Assembly (NCBI RefSeq): GCF_003391395.1 | Contig: NZ_CP024190.1 | Span: 3,038,001 to 3,102,000 of the forward strand | DNA length: 64,000 nt | Direction: 5' to 3' | From: Mycobacterium marinum | GTDB taxonomy: Bacteria > Actinomycetota > Actinomycetes > Mycobacteriales > Mycobacteriaceae | Shown here: piece by piece, positions 53,104 to 62,180 of the stretch | Position numbering within the stretch: position 1 is the first letter of the stretch | Layout of the letters: each line of letters begins with the position of its first letter | Position numbers and translations under genes: made by a program | Notes under the pieces: generated by a model | Databases searched by the model: none | Seen by the model: only the letters and a program-made list of their open reading frames with translations | Told to the model about the DNA's origin: nothing

Positions 53104-53400
53104 GTGACTGCACGCTTTATGACCGACCCGCACGCTATGCGGGACATGGCGGGCCGTTTCGAAATGCACGCCCAGACGGTCGAGGACGAGGCCCGCAAAA
53201 TGTGGGCGTCCTCGCAGAACATCGCCGGCGCGGGCTGGAGCGGTATGGCCTCGGCAACCTCGCTGGACACCATGGGCCAGATGAACACCGCTTTCCGCAA
53301 CATCGTCAACATGCTGCACGGCGTGCGCGACGGTCTCGTTCGCGACGCGAACAACTACGAGCAGCAAGAGCAGGCTTCCCAGCAGGTCCTCCGCGGCTAG
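53104..53400 (+). CDS. esxM: ESX-5 secreted WXG100 protein EsxM
   Basis: 98 aa from a GTG. It begins MTARFMTDPHAMRDMAGRFE, has the WxG turn in GAGWSGMASATS, and the C-terminal export signal YEQQE within DANNYEQQEQASQQVL. It belongs to the QILSS group of CFP-10-like proteins and forms a heterodimer with EsxN, exported by ESX-5. It is followed 51 bases later by esxN. Confidence 0.96.
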   Translation: MTARFMTDPHAMRDMAGRFEMHAQTVEDEARKMWASSQNIAGAGWSGMASATSLDTMGQMNTAFRNIVNMLHGVRDGLVRDANNYEQQEQASQQVLRG

Positions 53401-53451
53401 CGCGCAAAGCCACAGCTGCGTACGCTTTTCTCAGGTTAGGAGAACACCAAT

Positions 53452-53736
53452 ATGACCATTAATTACCAGTTCGGGGATGTTGACGCCCACGGCGCCCTCA
53501 TCCGCGCGCAGGCCGCCTCGTTGGAGGCCGAGCACCAGGCCATCGTTCGCGATGTGCTGGCTGCCGGTGACTTCTGGGGTGGCGCCGGTTCGGTGGCTTG
53601 CCAGGAGTTCATCACCCAGTTGGGTCGCAACTTCCAGGTGATCTACGAGCAGGCCAACTCGCACGGCCAGAAGGTTCAGGCTGCCGGCAACAACATGGCG
53701 CAGACCGACAGCGCCGTCAGCTCTAGCTGGGCCTAA
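53452..53736 (+). CDS. esxN: ESX-5 secreted WXG100 protein EsxN
   Basis: 94 aa, beginning MTINYQFGDVDAHGALIRAQ, with the WxG turn in DFWGGAGSVACQEF. It belongs to the Mtb9.9 (ESAT-6-like) group and is the partner of EsxM. The single Cys in SVACQEF is conserved in this group. A GGTTAGGAGAA site precedes the ATG. A perfect 12-base-stem hairpin follows 17 bases after the stop. Confidence 0.96.
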   Translation: MTINYQFGDVDAHGALIRAQAASLEAEHQAIVRDVLAAGDFWGGAGSVACQEFITQLGRNFQVIYEQANSHGQKVQAAGNNMAQTDSAVSSSWA

Positions 53737-53752
53737 AACCTAACTTCAGGCG

Positions 53753-53784
53753 CGGCAGCACACCAACCAACCGGTGTGCTGCCG
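53753..53784 (+). terminator. Perfect hairpin after esxN
   Basis: CGGCAGCACACC (53753-53764) pairs fully with GGTGTGCTGCCG (53773-53784) around the loop AACCAACC. It lies between esxN and espG5. It could end the abundant esxM-esxN message, or protect its 3' end while some transcription continues into espG5. Confidence 0.7.
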
Positions 53785-53824
53785 TGTCCTGTAGTCAACA
53801 GCCACGTCGATATCTGAGGTAGGG

Positions 53825-54727
53825 ATGGATCAACAAAGTACGCGCACCGATATCACCGTCAACGTGGACGGCTTCTGGATGCTTCAGGCGTTGCTGGATA
53901 TCCGGCACGTTGCGCCTGAACTACGGTGCCGGCCGTACGTATCCACCGACTCGAACGATTGGCTCAACGAACACCCGGGCATGGCGGTCATGCGCGAGCA
54001 GGGCATCGTCGTCGGGGACACGGTGAACGAACAGGTAGCCGCCCGGATGAGGGTGCTAGCCGCACCTGACCTCGAAGTTGTCGCCCTGCTTTCGCGGGGC
54101 AAACTGCTGTATGGAGTCGTGGACAACGAGGACCAGCCGCCCGGTTCGCGCGACATTCCCGACAACGAGTTTCGGGTGGTATTGGCCCGTCGTGGCCAGC
54201 ACTGGGTGTCGGCCGTTCGCGTTGGCAACGACATCACCGTCGACGACGTATCCGTTTCCGACAGCGCGTCGATCGCCGCGTTGGTGATTGACGGCCTGGA
54301 GTCCATCCACCACGCGGACCCGGCCGCGATCAACGCGGTCAACGTGCCGCTAGAGGAAATGCTGGAAGCCACCAAATCCTGGCAGGAGTCCGGCTTCAAC
54401 GTCTTTTCCGGGGGGGATCTGCGCCGGATGGGCATCAGCGCGTCCACGGTTGCGGCATTGGGGCAAGCGCTATCGGACCCCGCGGCCGAAGTGGCGGTCT
54501 ACGCGCGGCAGTACCGGGATGACGCCAAAGGCCCGAGTGCCTCGGTGCTGTCTCTCAAAGACGGATCCGGTGGGCGTATCGCGCTGTATCAGCAAGCGCG
54601 GACCGCCGGTTCCGGTGAGGCCTGGTTGGCTATCTGTCCCGCCACCCCTCAGCTGGTGCAAGTCGGCGTGAAGACGGTGCTCGACACGCTGCCATACGGC
54701 GAGTGGAAAACGCATAGCAGAGTTTGA
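53825..54727 (+). CDS. espG5: PE/PPE chaperone EspG5
   Basis: 300 aa, the same length as Rv1794. It begins MDQQSTRTDITVNVDGFWML, with the EspG fold pattern of two quasi-repeated alpha/beta halves. EspG5 binds the tip of cognate PPE partners in the cytosol, keeps PE-PPE dimers soluble and hands them to ESX-5. AGGTAGGG precedes the ATG. It lies between the secreted substrates and eccD5. Confidence 0.95.
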   Translation: MDQQSTRTDITVNVDGFWMLQALLDIRHVAPELRCRPYVSTDSNDWLNEHPGMAVMREQGIVVGDTVNEQVAARMRVLAAPDLEVVALLSRGKLLYGVVDNEDQPPGSRDIPDNEFRVVLARRGQHWVSAVRVGNDITVDDVSVSDSASIAALVIDGLESIHHADPAAINAVNVPLEEMLEATKSWQESGFNVFSGGDLRRMGISASTVAALGQALSDPAAEVAVYARQYRDDAKGPSASVLSLKDGSGGRIALYQQARTAGSGEAWLAICPATPQLVQVGVKTVLDTLPYGEWKTHSRV

Positions 54728-54869
54728 TAGGAAGCGACGAAATTGCGCGTGCAGCAAGCTTTTTGAGAATAAAATGCGATTGAGACGGCAACACGGCATA
54801 CTGCTCTAGAATCCGCAGCAAAACTGAAAAGCAACGGCAACAACAACTATTAGTCGCAAGGCGAGGCAA

Positions 54870-55016
54870 ATGAAATTGGAGTTAGTCGAGCCGCAAATGA
54901 AAGCGGGCTACGGCGCTTCGGTGTATGTACCGACGGTGTATGTACCGACAGAGCCCCGGGCGCGGCTGAAGTCACGGAGTAACACGTTCGCCACAGCAGG
55001 GGGTACAGAACGATGA
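54870..55016 (+). CDS. Possible 48-aa protein overlapping the eccD5 start
   Basis: 48 aa starting MKLELVEPQMKAGYG. The upstream site is AGGCGAGG (spacing 4-5), and the TGA overlaps the eccD5 ATG (ATGA at 55013-55016), the same overlap used by mycP5/eccE5 and eccE5/eccA5. It contains a direct repeat VYVPT-VYVPT from a 15-base DNA duplication. No signal peptide or known motif is present. It could be a real coupled small protein or a leader peptide for eccD5. The 142 bases before it are AT-rich and hold no gene. Confidence 0.4.
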   Translation: MKLELVEPQMKAGYGASVYVPTVYVPTEPRARLKSRSNTFATAGGTER

Positions 55017-56524
55017 CCGCAGTAGCTGATGCTCCACAGGCCGAACTTGAGGGCGTATCTTCGCCGCGGGCGGTCGTAGTTGGCATCATGGCCGGCGAGG
55101 GCGTCCAGATCGGGGTTCTGCTCGACGCCAATGCTCCCGTTTCGGTGATGACCGACCCGTTGCTGAAGGTGGTCAACAGTCGGCTGCGGGAGCTAGGCGA
55201 GTCGACGTTGGAGGCCGCTGGGCGCGGTAGATGGGCGTTGTGCCTGATCGACGGCTCGCCGTTGCGTGCTACCCAGTCGCTGACCGAACAAGACGTCTAT
55301 GACGGCGACCGGCTGTGGATCCGGTTCATCCCGGACACCGAACACCGGTCGCAGGTCATCGAGCACATCTCCACTGCGGTTGCGTCGAATCTCAGCAAGC
55401 GATTCGCCTCGATCGACCCAGTTGTCGCGGTGCAGGTCGGCGCGGGGATGGTGGGGACCGGTGTGATCCTTGCCTCGGGCGTCTTGGGCTGGTGGCGCTG
55501 GCACCACAACACCTGGCTGACCACAATCTTCGCCTCGGTGATTGCCGTGCTTGTGCTGATGGTCGCCATGATGCTGCTGATGCGTGCCACCACTGATGCG
55601 GATCGGCGCGTTGCAGACATCATGCTGGTCAGCGGTCTTGCGCCGCTGACCGTGGCGGCGGCTTCGGCACCGCCTGGTTCCGTCGGTTCTCCGCAGGCCG
55701 TGCTCGGCTTCGGAGTCCTGTCCATCGCCGCGGCGCTGGCCCTGCGATTCACTGGTCGACGACTGGCGATCTATACCGCCATCGTCACGATCTGTGGCCT
55801 GACGACATTGGCGAGCTTGTCGCGGATGGTCGCCGCGACCAGCGCGGTGACGCTGTTCGCGACCATGTTGTTGATCTGCGTGGTGATGTACCACGCCTCG
55901 CCCGCGCTGTCGCGGAGACTGTCGGGGATCCGGCTGCCGGTCTTCCCGTCCGCAACCAGCCGATGGGTATTTGAGGCACGTCCCGATCTGCCCACCACCG
56001 TGGCGGTCGCCGCTGGCGGTCCCCCCGTGTTGGAGGGCCCCGCCTCGGTGCGCGACGTGGTGTTGCAGGCCGAACGGGCCCGGTCGTTCCTGAGCGGTCT
56101 GCTGGTCGGGTTGGGCGTGCTGATGGTGGTGTCGCTGACCTCGCTGTGCAATCCGCACACCTCGGAGCGTTGGCTGCCACTGATGCTCGCCGGATTCACC
56201 TCGGGCTTCCTGATGCTGCGCGGGCGCTCCTACGTCGACCGCTGGCAGTCGATCACCCTGGCCGTCACCGCCGTGATCGTGGTTGCTGCGGTGTCGGTCC
56301 GATACGCGCTGGTCTTGTCTTCGCCGTTGTCGGTGTCGATCGTGGCGTCGCTGTTGGTGTTGCTGCCCGCAGCCGGAATGACGGCCGCGGCCGTTGTCCC
56401 CAACACCATCTACAGTCCGTTGTTCCGCAAGTTCGTGGAATGGACGGAGTACCTCTGCCTGATGCCAATCTTCCCGCTGGCATTCTGGTTGATGAATGTC
56501 TATGCAGCGATTCGGTACCGTTAG
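55013..56524 (+). CDS. eccD5: ESX-5 membrane channel component EccD5
   Basis: 503 aa, the same length as Rv1795. A ubiquitin-like cytosolic N-terminal domain (about residues 15-110, VQIGVLLDANAPVSVMTDPLL onwards) is followed by 11 predicted transmembrane helices from about residue 140 to the end. EccD dimers form the bulk of the ESX membrane pore. The start follows GGGGG at 54999-55003 and overlaps a possible upstream small ORF. The 3' end overlaps mycP5 by 23 or 29 bases, so translation is coupled. Confidence 0.96.
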   Translation: MTAVADAPQAELEGVSSPRAVVVGIMAGEGVQIGVLLDANAPVSVMTDPLLKVVNSRLRELGESTLEAAGRGRWALCLIDGSPLRATQSLTEQDVYDGDRLWIRFIPDTEHRSQVIEHISTAVASNLSKRFASIDPVVAVQVGAGMVGTGVILASGVLGWWRWHHNTWLTTIFASVIAVLVLMVAMMLLMRATTDADRRVADIMLVSGLAPLTVAAASAPPGSVGSPQAVLGFGVLSIAAALALRFTGRRLAIYTAIVTICGLTTLASLSRMVAATSAVTLFATMLLICVVMYHASPALSRRLSGIRLPVFPSATSRWVFEARPDLPTTVAVAAGGPPVLEGPASVRDVVLQAERARSFLSGLLVGLGVLMVVSLTSLCNPHTSERWLPLMLAGFTSGFLMLRGRSYVDRWQSITLAVTAVIVVAAVSVRYALVLSSPLSVSIVASLLVLLPAAGMTAAAVVPNTIYSPLFRKFVEWTEYLCLMPIFPLAFWLMNVYAAIRYR

Positions 56525-58244
56525 CGGCAGGTTGCGGCCTGGTCGCGGATCGACCGCGACCATCGCCGCACTTCTGCTTGCCTCGGGTGCGTTGGCCGGC
56601 CTGCCGCCGGCGTACGCAATCAATCCTCCGACCATTGATCTGGGAGCTTTGCCGCCCGACGGTACGCCGGGACCGCCGGCCCCGATGAAACAGAACTCCT
56701 ACTGCACTGAGGTTGGGGTGCTGCCTGGCACCGACTTCAAGTTGCAGCCGAAGTACATGGAGATGCTGAACATCAACGAGGCATGGCAATTCGGCCGTGG
56801 CGCCGGGGTAAAGGTCGCTGTCATCGACACCGGTGTGACACCGCACCCGCGGTTTCCCCACTTGATCCCGGGCGGGGACTACGTGATGGGCGGTGACGGG
56901 CTGCAGGATTGCGACGCGCACGGCACCATCGTGGCGTCGATGATCGGTGCGGCGCCGGCCAACGGGGCGCTACCGCCTCCGGCCGTCCCACGCCGGCCGG
57001 TCACTATCCCCACCACCGAGAAGCCGCCACCGCCGCAGACCGTGACGTTGTCACCTGTGCCTCCGCAAACGGTGACAGTGATTCCGGGGCCGCCGCCGGA
57101 GGAAGGGGCTCCCCAGGGCGAGCCCGGACCCGGGCCGGTGCCCCCGCCAGCTCCCGGCCAACCGCCGGCAAGCAACCATGGTGGCGGAACGGTGACGATC
57201 CCCAGCTACTCAGGTGGTGCGCGGGTGACGGGGGTCGACCACGCGGGCGGCCCGCGTCCGCTCGACCCGCCGCCGCCGGCACCGGATGCATTCAGCGGGA
57301 TTGCGCCGGAGGTCGAGCTGATCTCGATCCGCCAATCGAGCCAGGCGTTCGGCCTCAAGGACCCCTACACCGGGGATGAGGATCCGCAGACGCAACAGAA
57401 GATCGACGACGTTGAGACAATGGCGCGAGCGATCGTCCATGCCGCCAACATGGGAGCGTCGGTGATCAACATCTCCGATGTGACCTGCATGAGCGCCCGC
57501 AACGTCATCGATCAGAACGCGCTGGGGGCCGCGGTCCACTACGCGGCCGTCGACAAGAACGTGGTCATAGTGGCCGCGGCCGGCGACGGCAGCAAGAAGG
57601 ACTGCAAGCAGAACCCGATCTTTGATCCGTTGCAGCCAGACGACCCACGTGACTGGAACGCGGTCACCACGGTGGTGACGCCCTCGTGGTTCAGTGACTA
57701 TGTCTTGACGGTTGGCGCAGTCGACACCAACGGTCAGCCGATGACAAAGATGAGCATCGCCGGACCATGGGTGTCGATCGCGGCGCCCGGGACCGATGTC
57801 ATCGGACTCTCGCCCCGTGACGACGGCTTGATCAACGCGATCGACGGTCCGGACAACTCGTTGCTGGTTCCGGCTGGCACGAGTTTTGCGACGGCGATCG
57901 TGTCTGGCGTGGTTGCCCTGGTCCGGGCGAAGTATCCGGAGCTGTCGGCGTACCAAATCAGGAATCGGCTCATTCACACCGCCCGCCCGCCCGCTCGTGG
58001 AGTGGACAACCAGGTCGGCTACGGTGTGGTGGATCCGGTGGCTGCCCTCACCTGGGACGTGCCCGAAGGGCCGGTCAAGCCGCCTAAGCAACTATCGGCA
58101 CCGCTGGAGCTGCCGAAGCCGCCCGCAGAGCGCAATATGGTGCCAGTATGGGTGGCTGCCGGCGGATTGACCGGTGCATTACTGATAGGCGGTGCGGTGT
58201 TCGGTACGGCGACGTTAATGCGGCGATCACGGAAGCGGCGATGA
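56502..58244 (+). CDS. mycP5: ESX-5 mycosin protease MycP5
   Basis: 580 aa from the ATG at 56502 (MQRF, as in Rv1796); an ATG at 56496 would add two residues. A signal peptide (cleavage after PAYA) precedes a subtilisin domain with Asp109 (VAVIDTGV), His140 (DAHGTIVAS) and Ser461 (GTSFATAIVSG). A Pro-rich loop of roughly 110 residues is inserted after the His region, the MycP5-specific insertion. One transmembrane helix ends the protein (VAAGGLTGALLIGGAVFG). The protease sits periplasmically on the ESX-5 membrane complex and stabilises it. The stop overlaps the eccE5 ATG. Confidence 0.96.
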   Translation: MQRFGTVSGRLRPGRGSTATIAALLLASGALAGLPPAYAINPPTIDLGALPPDGTPGPPAPMKQNSYCTEVGVLPGTDFKLQPKYMEMLNINEAWQFGRGAGVKVAVIDTGVTPHPRFPHLIPGGDYVMGGDGLQDCDAHGTIVASMIGAAPANGALPPPAVPRRPVTIPTTEKPPPPQTVTLSPVPPQTVTVIPGPPPEEGAPQGEPGPGPVPPPAPGQPPASNHGGGTVTIPSYSGGARVTGVDHAGGPRPLDPPPPAPDAFSGIAPEVELISIRQSSQAFGLKDPYTGDEDPQTQQKIDDVETMARAIVHAANMGASVINISDVTCMSARNVIDQNALGAAVHYAAVDKNVVIVAAAGDGSKKDCKQNPIFDPLQPDDPRDWNAVTTVVTPSWFSDYVLTVGAVDTNGQPMTKMSIAGPWVSIAAPGTDVIGLSPRDDGLINAIDGPDNSLLVPAGTSFATAIVSGVVALVRAKYPELSAYQIRNRLIHTARPPARGVDNQVGYGVVDPVAALTWDVPEGPVKPPKQLSAPLELPKPPAERNMVPVWVAAGGLTGALLIGGAVFGTATLMRRSRKRR

Positions 58245-59452
58245 AGGCTCAGCGCAGGTTCGGTTTAGCTTTGTCGTGGGCGCGGTTGACGACAGTGTTC
58301 GTGATCGACCTGCTCATTCTGATCGTGGCCAGCCATTGCCCAGACTCGTGGCAGGGCGAGAACCGCATCGCGTGGTGGGTTGGCGTCGGCATTGCCGTGC
58401 TGGTCACCTTGTTGTCGGTCGTCACCTATCGCGGGATCACGGTCACCTCGGGTATCACTGCCTGGCTTTGGGATTGGTCCGCTGACCCGGGCACGGCACT
58501 GGGTGCCGGCTGCACACCGGCCGTGGATCACCAGCGTCGTTTCGGGCGCGACACGGTCGGAGTGCGCGAGCATCATGGCCGATTGGTCACCGTGATCACC
58601 GTCGACGATGGCGAGGGAGATGCCGCGGGTCGGCATCGGCATCGCACCACGCAGTCGGCGGTGGTACCGGTGGCGACCGTAGCCGAGAACTTGCGACAGT
58701 TCGATGTTCAGCTCGATGGCGTCGACATCGTGACCGTTGAGGTCCGCGGTGGTGCCGAGGCGGCCCGGGCGTCGGCTTCATTGGATGAGTGGGGCCCGGA
58801 AGAGTGGGGAATGGTGGGGGAGAGTCCCGCCGCGAACCGTCGCCGTACGTGGTTGATCTTGCGGATGAATCCCCAGCGCAACGTTGCCGCGATAGCGAGT
58901 CGTGATTCGCTGGCCTCGACGTTGGTGACAGCCACCGAGCGGCTTGCCCAGGTGCTCGATGGCCAGAGTTGTGCCGCGCGCCCATTGGCGGCCGACGAGC
59001 TGGCCGAGGTTGACAGCGCGATATTGGCCGAGCTGGAGCCGACCTGGAGCCGTCCGGGCTGGCGTCATCTCAAGCACTTCAACGGCTATGCGACTAGTTT
59101 CTGGGTAACGCCGGCCGACATCAACGCCGAGACCCTCGATGAGGTCTGGCTCTCGGATGCCCCCGAGGTAGGCGCCACGGTGCTCACGCTTCGTCTGGTG
59201 ATGCGCGCGGGAGAACCTCGGTTGTCGGCGTGGGTCCGCTACCACAGCGATGAACGCCTGCCCAAGGAGCTATCGGTGGGCCTCAACCGGTTGACCGGCC
59301 GCCAACTGGCGGCAGTGCGAGCGAGCCTGCCGGTGCCGTCCACCCGGGCTCAGCTGGTTGTTTCCAGTCGCGAGTTGCTAGACCACGACGAGCTGGAACT
59401 GCCTGTGGGGCAAACACAGGAGCACGCGACAAGCGCGACCACAGGGCAATGA
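58241..59452 (+). CDS. eccE5: ESX-5 membrane component EccE5
   Basis: 403 aa (Rv1797 is 406). Two N-terminal transmembrane helices (LTTVFVIDLLILIVASHC, WWVGVGIAVLVTLLSVVTYRG) are followed by a cytosolic domain of mixed alpha/beta character. EccE forms the outer rim of the ESX membrane complex. The ATG at 58241 overlaps the mycP5 stop (ATGA), and the stop overlaps the eccA5 ATG, so mycP5-eccE5-eccA5 are coupled. Longer in-frame starts lie within mycP5 and are unlikely. Confidence 0.95.
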   Translation: MKAQRRFGLALSWARLTTVFVIDLLILIVASHCPDSWQGENRIAWWVGVGIAVLVTLLSVVTYRGITVTSGITAWLWDWSADPGTALGAGCTPAVDHQRRFGRDTVGVREHHGRLVTVITVDDGEGDAAGRHRHRTTQSAVVPVATVAENLRQFDVQLDGVDIVTVEVRGGAEAARASASLDEWGPEEWGMVGESPAANRRRTWLILRMNPQRNVAAIASRDSLASTLVTATERLAQVLDGQSCAARPLAADELAEVDSAILAELEPTWSRPGWRHLKHFNGYATSFWVTPADINAETLDEVWLSDAPEVGATVLTLRLVMRAGEPRLSAWVRYHSDERLPKELSVGLNRLTGRQLAAVRASLPVPSTRAQLVVSSRELLDHDELELPVGQTQEHATSATTGQ

Positions 59453-61281
59453 CCCGCCCACAATCAGCTGCAGACGATGCCCGCAACGCCATGGTCGCCG
59501 GTCTTCTGGCGTCGGGCATCTCGGTCAACGGGCTACAGCCAAGCCATAACCCGCAGGTCGCGGCTCAGATGTTCACCACCGCAACCAAGCTCGATCCAGC
59601 GATGTGTGACGCCTGGCTGGCACGGTTGCTCGCCGGCGACCAGACCATGGACGTTCTCGCCGGCGCATGGGCGGCGGTAAGAACCTTCGGTTGGGAAACC
59701 CGCCGTCTCGGCGTCACCGACTTGCAGTTCCGCCCCGAGGTGTCCGACGGGCTGTTCCTGCGGCTGGCTGTTACCAGTGTCGATTCGTTGGCCTGCGCCT
59801 ACGCTGCCGTTCTGGCCGAGAACAAGCGTTACCAGGAGGCCTCGGACCTGCTCGACACCACCGACCCCAAGCATCCCTTCGATGCCGAGTTGGTGAGCTA
59901 TGTGCGAGGTGTCTTGTACTTTCGCACCAAACGCTGGCCCGACGTGCTGGCCCAGTTCCCCGAGGCAACGCCCTGGCGGCACCCGGAGCTGAAGGCGGCC
60001 GGTGCGGCGATGGCGACAACGGCCTTGGCATCACTGGGGGTCTTCGAGGAGGCCTTCCGGCGTGCGCAGGAGGCCATCGAAGGGGACCGGGTTCCCGGCG
60101 CGGCCAATATCGCCCTCTACACCCAGGGCATGTGCCTGCGCCACGTGGGGCGCGAGGAGGAAGCCGTCGAGCTGTTGCGTCGCGTGTATTCGCGCGACGC
60201 AAAGTTCAGCCCTGCCCGCGAGGCCTTGGATAACCCCAACTACCGACTGGTATTGACCGACCCCGAAACGATTGAGGCGCGCAAGGATCCATGGGATCCG
60301 GACAGTGCGCCTACCCGTGCCCAAACCGAAGCCGCCCGGCATGCCGAGATGGCTGCCAAGTATCTCGCTGAGGGGGACGCCGAGCTCAACGCGATGCTCG
60401 GCATGGAGCAGGCCAAGAAAGAAATCAAGCTCATCAAGTCGACCACCAAGGTGAATCTGGCGCGCGCCAAGATGGGGCTTCCCGTTCCGGTGACCTCACG
60501 CCACACCCTGTTACTCGGTCCTCCTGGTACTGGAAAGACCTCGGTGGCAAGGGCATTCACCAAACAGCTGTGCGGGTTGACGGTGCTGCGCAAGCCGCTG
60601 GTGGTAGAGACCAGCCGCACCAAGCTGTTGGGTCGCTACATGGCCGACGCGGAGAAGAACACCGAGGAGATGCTCGAGGGTTCACTGGGCGGCGCAGTCT
60701 TCTTCGACGAGATGCATACCCTTCATGAGAAGGGCTACTCGCAGGGCGACCCCTACGGCAACGCGATCATCAACACCCTGCTGCTGTACATGGAGAACCA
60801 CCGCGACGAGTTGGTCGTATTCGGTGCGGGCTATGCCAAGGCCATGGAAAAGATGCTCGAGGTGAACCAGGGTCTGCGACGGCGCTTTTCGACCGTGATC
60901 GAGTTTTTCAGCTACACGCCCGAAGAGCTGATTGCGCTCACCAAACTGATGGGCCAGGAGAACGAAGACGTCATCAATGAGGAAGAAGCTCAGGTGTTGT
61001 TGCCGTCGTACACCAGGTTCTACAACGACCAGAACTACTCCGAGGACGGCGACCTGATCCGCGGCATCGACATGCTCGGCAACGCCGGCTTCGTGCGCAA
61101 TGTCGTGGAGAAGGCCCGTGACCACCGCAGTTTCCGCCTCGACGATGAAGATCTCGATGCGGTGCTCAACAGTGATCTGACGGAATTCAGCGAGCTGCAG
61201 ATGCGTAGGTTCAGAGAGCTGACCAAAGAAGACCTGGCCGAAGGTCTCAGTGCCGCGGTGGCAGAGAAGAAGACGAACTAG
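59449..61281 (+). CDS. eccA5: ESX-5 cytosolic AAA+ ATPase EccA5
   Basis: 610 aa, the same length as Rv1798. An N-terminal TPR-like region (about 1-270) is followed by a CbxX/CfqX AAA+ domain. Walker A is GPPGTGKTS (Lys363), Walker B is GAVFFDEMHTL, and an arginine-finger region follows (GLRRRFSTVIEF). EccA is thought to release PE/PPE substrates from EspG chaperones. It is the last gene of the coupled mycP5-eccE5-eccA5 set. Confidence 0.96.
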   Translation: MTRPQSAADDARNAMVAGLLASGISVNGLQPSHNPQVAAQMFTTATKLDPAMCDAWLARLLAGDQTMDVLAGAWAAVRTFGWETRRLGVTDLQFRPEVSDGLFLRLAVTSVDSLACAYAAVLAENKRYQEASDLLDTTDPKHPFDAELVSYVRGVLYFRTKRWPDVLAQFPEATPWRHPELKAAGAAMATTALASLGVFEEAFRRAQEAIEGDRVPGAANIALYTQGMCLRHVGREEEAVELLRRVYSRDAKFSPAREALDNPNYRLVLTDPETIEARKDPWDPDSAPTRAQTEAARHAEMAAKYLAEGDAELNAMLGMEQAKKEIKLIKSTTKVNLARAKMGLPVPVTSRHTLLLGPPGTGKTSVARAFTKQLCGLTVLRKPLVVETSRTKLLGRYMADAEKNTEEMLEGSLGGAVFFDEMHTLHEKGYSQGDPYGNAIINTLLLYMENHRDELVVFGAGYAKAMEKMLEVNQGLRRRFSTVIEFFSYTPEELIALTKLMGQENEDVINEEEAQVLLPSYTRFYNDQNYSEDGDLIRGIDMLGNAGFVRNVVEKARDHRSFRLDDEDLDAVLNSDLTEFSELQMRRFRELTKEDLAEGLSAAVAEKKTN

Positions 61282-61922
61282 GCCTCGGCGCGGCAAGCAC
61301 CAAGCCCAGCTAACTCGCAGTCGCCCGGGAGGACGAACCTGCACGGGCCCAGACGCGGGGCGCCGTATTCGCCCGGCGCAACCACCGCGAGTCGCGTTGA
61401 CGCTGGGATGACCCCGGTGACACCATGACGCTGGTTCTGCCTCACCAGCCGAAGTCTTTGCACGAAAACGGGGCCTCGAAATCGGAATTGGCATCAATGG
61501 TCGGGGGATGCTCCGGGGCGCGCTGGTTCGCCCCGTGGATGGATTGAGATCAACTCGGCTCATTGCGCACCGTTGGGCGGATACGCTATGTCATGCCAAA
61601 GCTTGCGCAACACCGGCCGCCCGGTCCAGCAAACACTGCTGGCGGCTTGAACCCGAGTTGCGCAACCACCGCGCACTCCCGTGGGCGCCGGATTGCGACG
61701 GGAGGTGGGCGGGACTGAACCAGTTGACAGTGGTTGTGCGAAGTTGGTGACCGTTTCCATCCGATCCGGTCCGGGCAGAAATTCCGCCGTCTGAATCGAC
61801 TGGCGCCGAGTGCCCGAAGGCACGCGCGAACTGATTGCGCACGTGCCATCGGCAACATCCCGACACCACCACAGCGGCCGAGCCAATAGCCGGGTCGGGC
61901 TTCCCAAAGAGGAGAAAGTCCG
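61282..61922. other. Intergenic region with TTGCGCAA palindromes
   Basis: 641 bases with no recognisable gene. The perfect palindrome TTGCGCAA occurs at 61603-61610 and 61658-61665, and the 7-of-8 version TTGCGCAC at about 61563 and 61835. They lie upstream of the short ORF and PPE gene and may be regulator sites, or chance in GC-rich DNA. Confidence 0.4.
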
Positions 61923-62168
61923 ATGTCTCTTGTCATGACGAGACCGCCAGCCCCGGCACTGCCGGCCGGCGGGCTAGCCAACCAAGGCCCTGCCCCTGTC
62001 CGGGGCGAATTGTCTTTGGCTGCAATAGAAGTAGCCCTTCCCGCGCCGGGTTTTGGAAGCGCGCGGCGGCAGCCCGAACCTGATCATCGACGGCGTACCG
62101 ACACCCTCTCGGCGCGCGGGCTTGGATCGCTTGCGCCCATGATGGCCGTGTCGAGTGCGGCCGGGTAG
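61923..62168 (+). CDS. Short ORF in the PE position before a PPE gene
   Basis: 81 aa starting MSLVMTRPPAPALPAGG. A strong GAGGAGAAAG site lies 5-14 bases before the ATG. The stop is 12 bases before the following PPE gene, the usual PE-PPE spacing. The first 20 residues loosely echo the PE opening (MS-V-T-x-P) and the end SSAAG echoes the PE end, but the middle (DHRRRTDTLSARG) does not fit a PE helix. It may be a degenerate PE or an unrelated small protein. Translation looks likely; identity is unknown. Confidence 0.45.
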   Translation: MSLVMTRPPAPALPAGGLANQGPAPVRGELSLAAIEVALPAPGFGSARRQPEPDHRRRTDTLSARGLGSLAPMMAVSSAAG

Positions 62169-62180
62169 GGGGCGTTGGAG

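Noticed and set aside
55193..56635. 480-aa minus-strand ORF opposite eccD5
   Set aside because: Composition (His, Arg, Gln-rich) is typical of an antisense shadow of a GC-rich gene.
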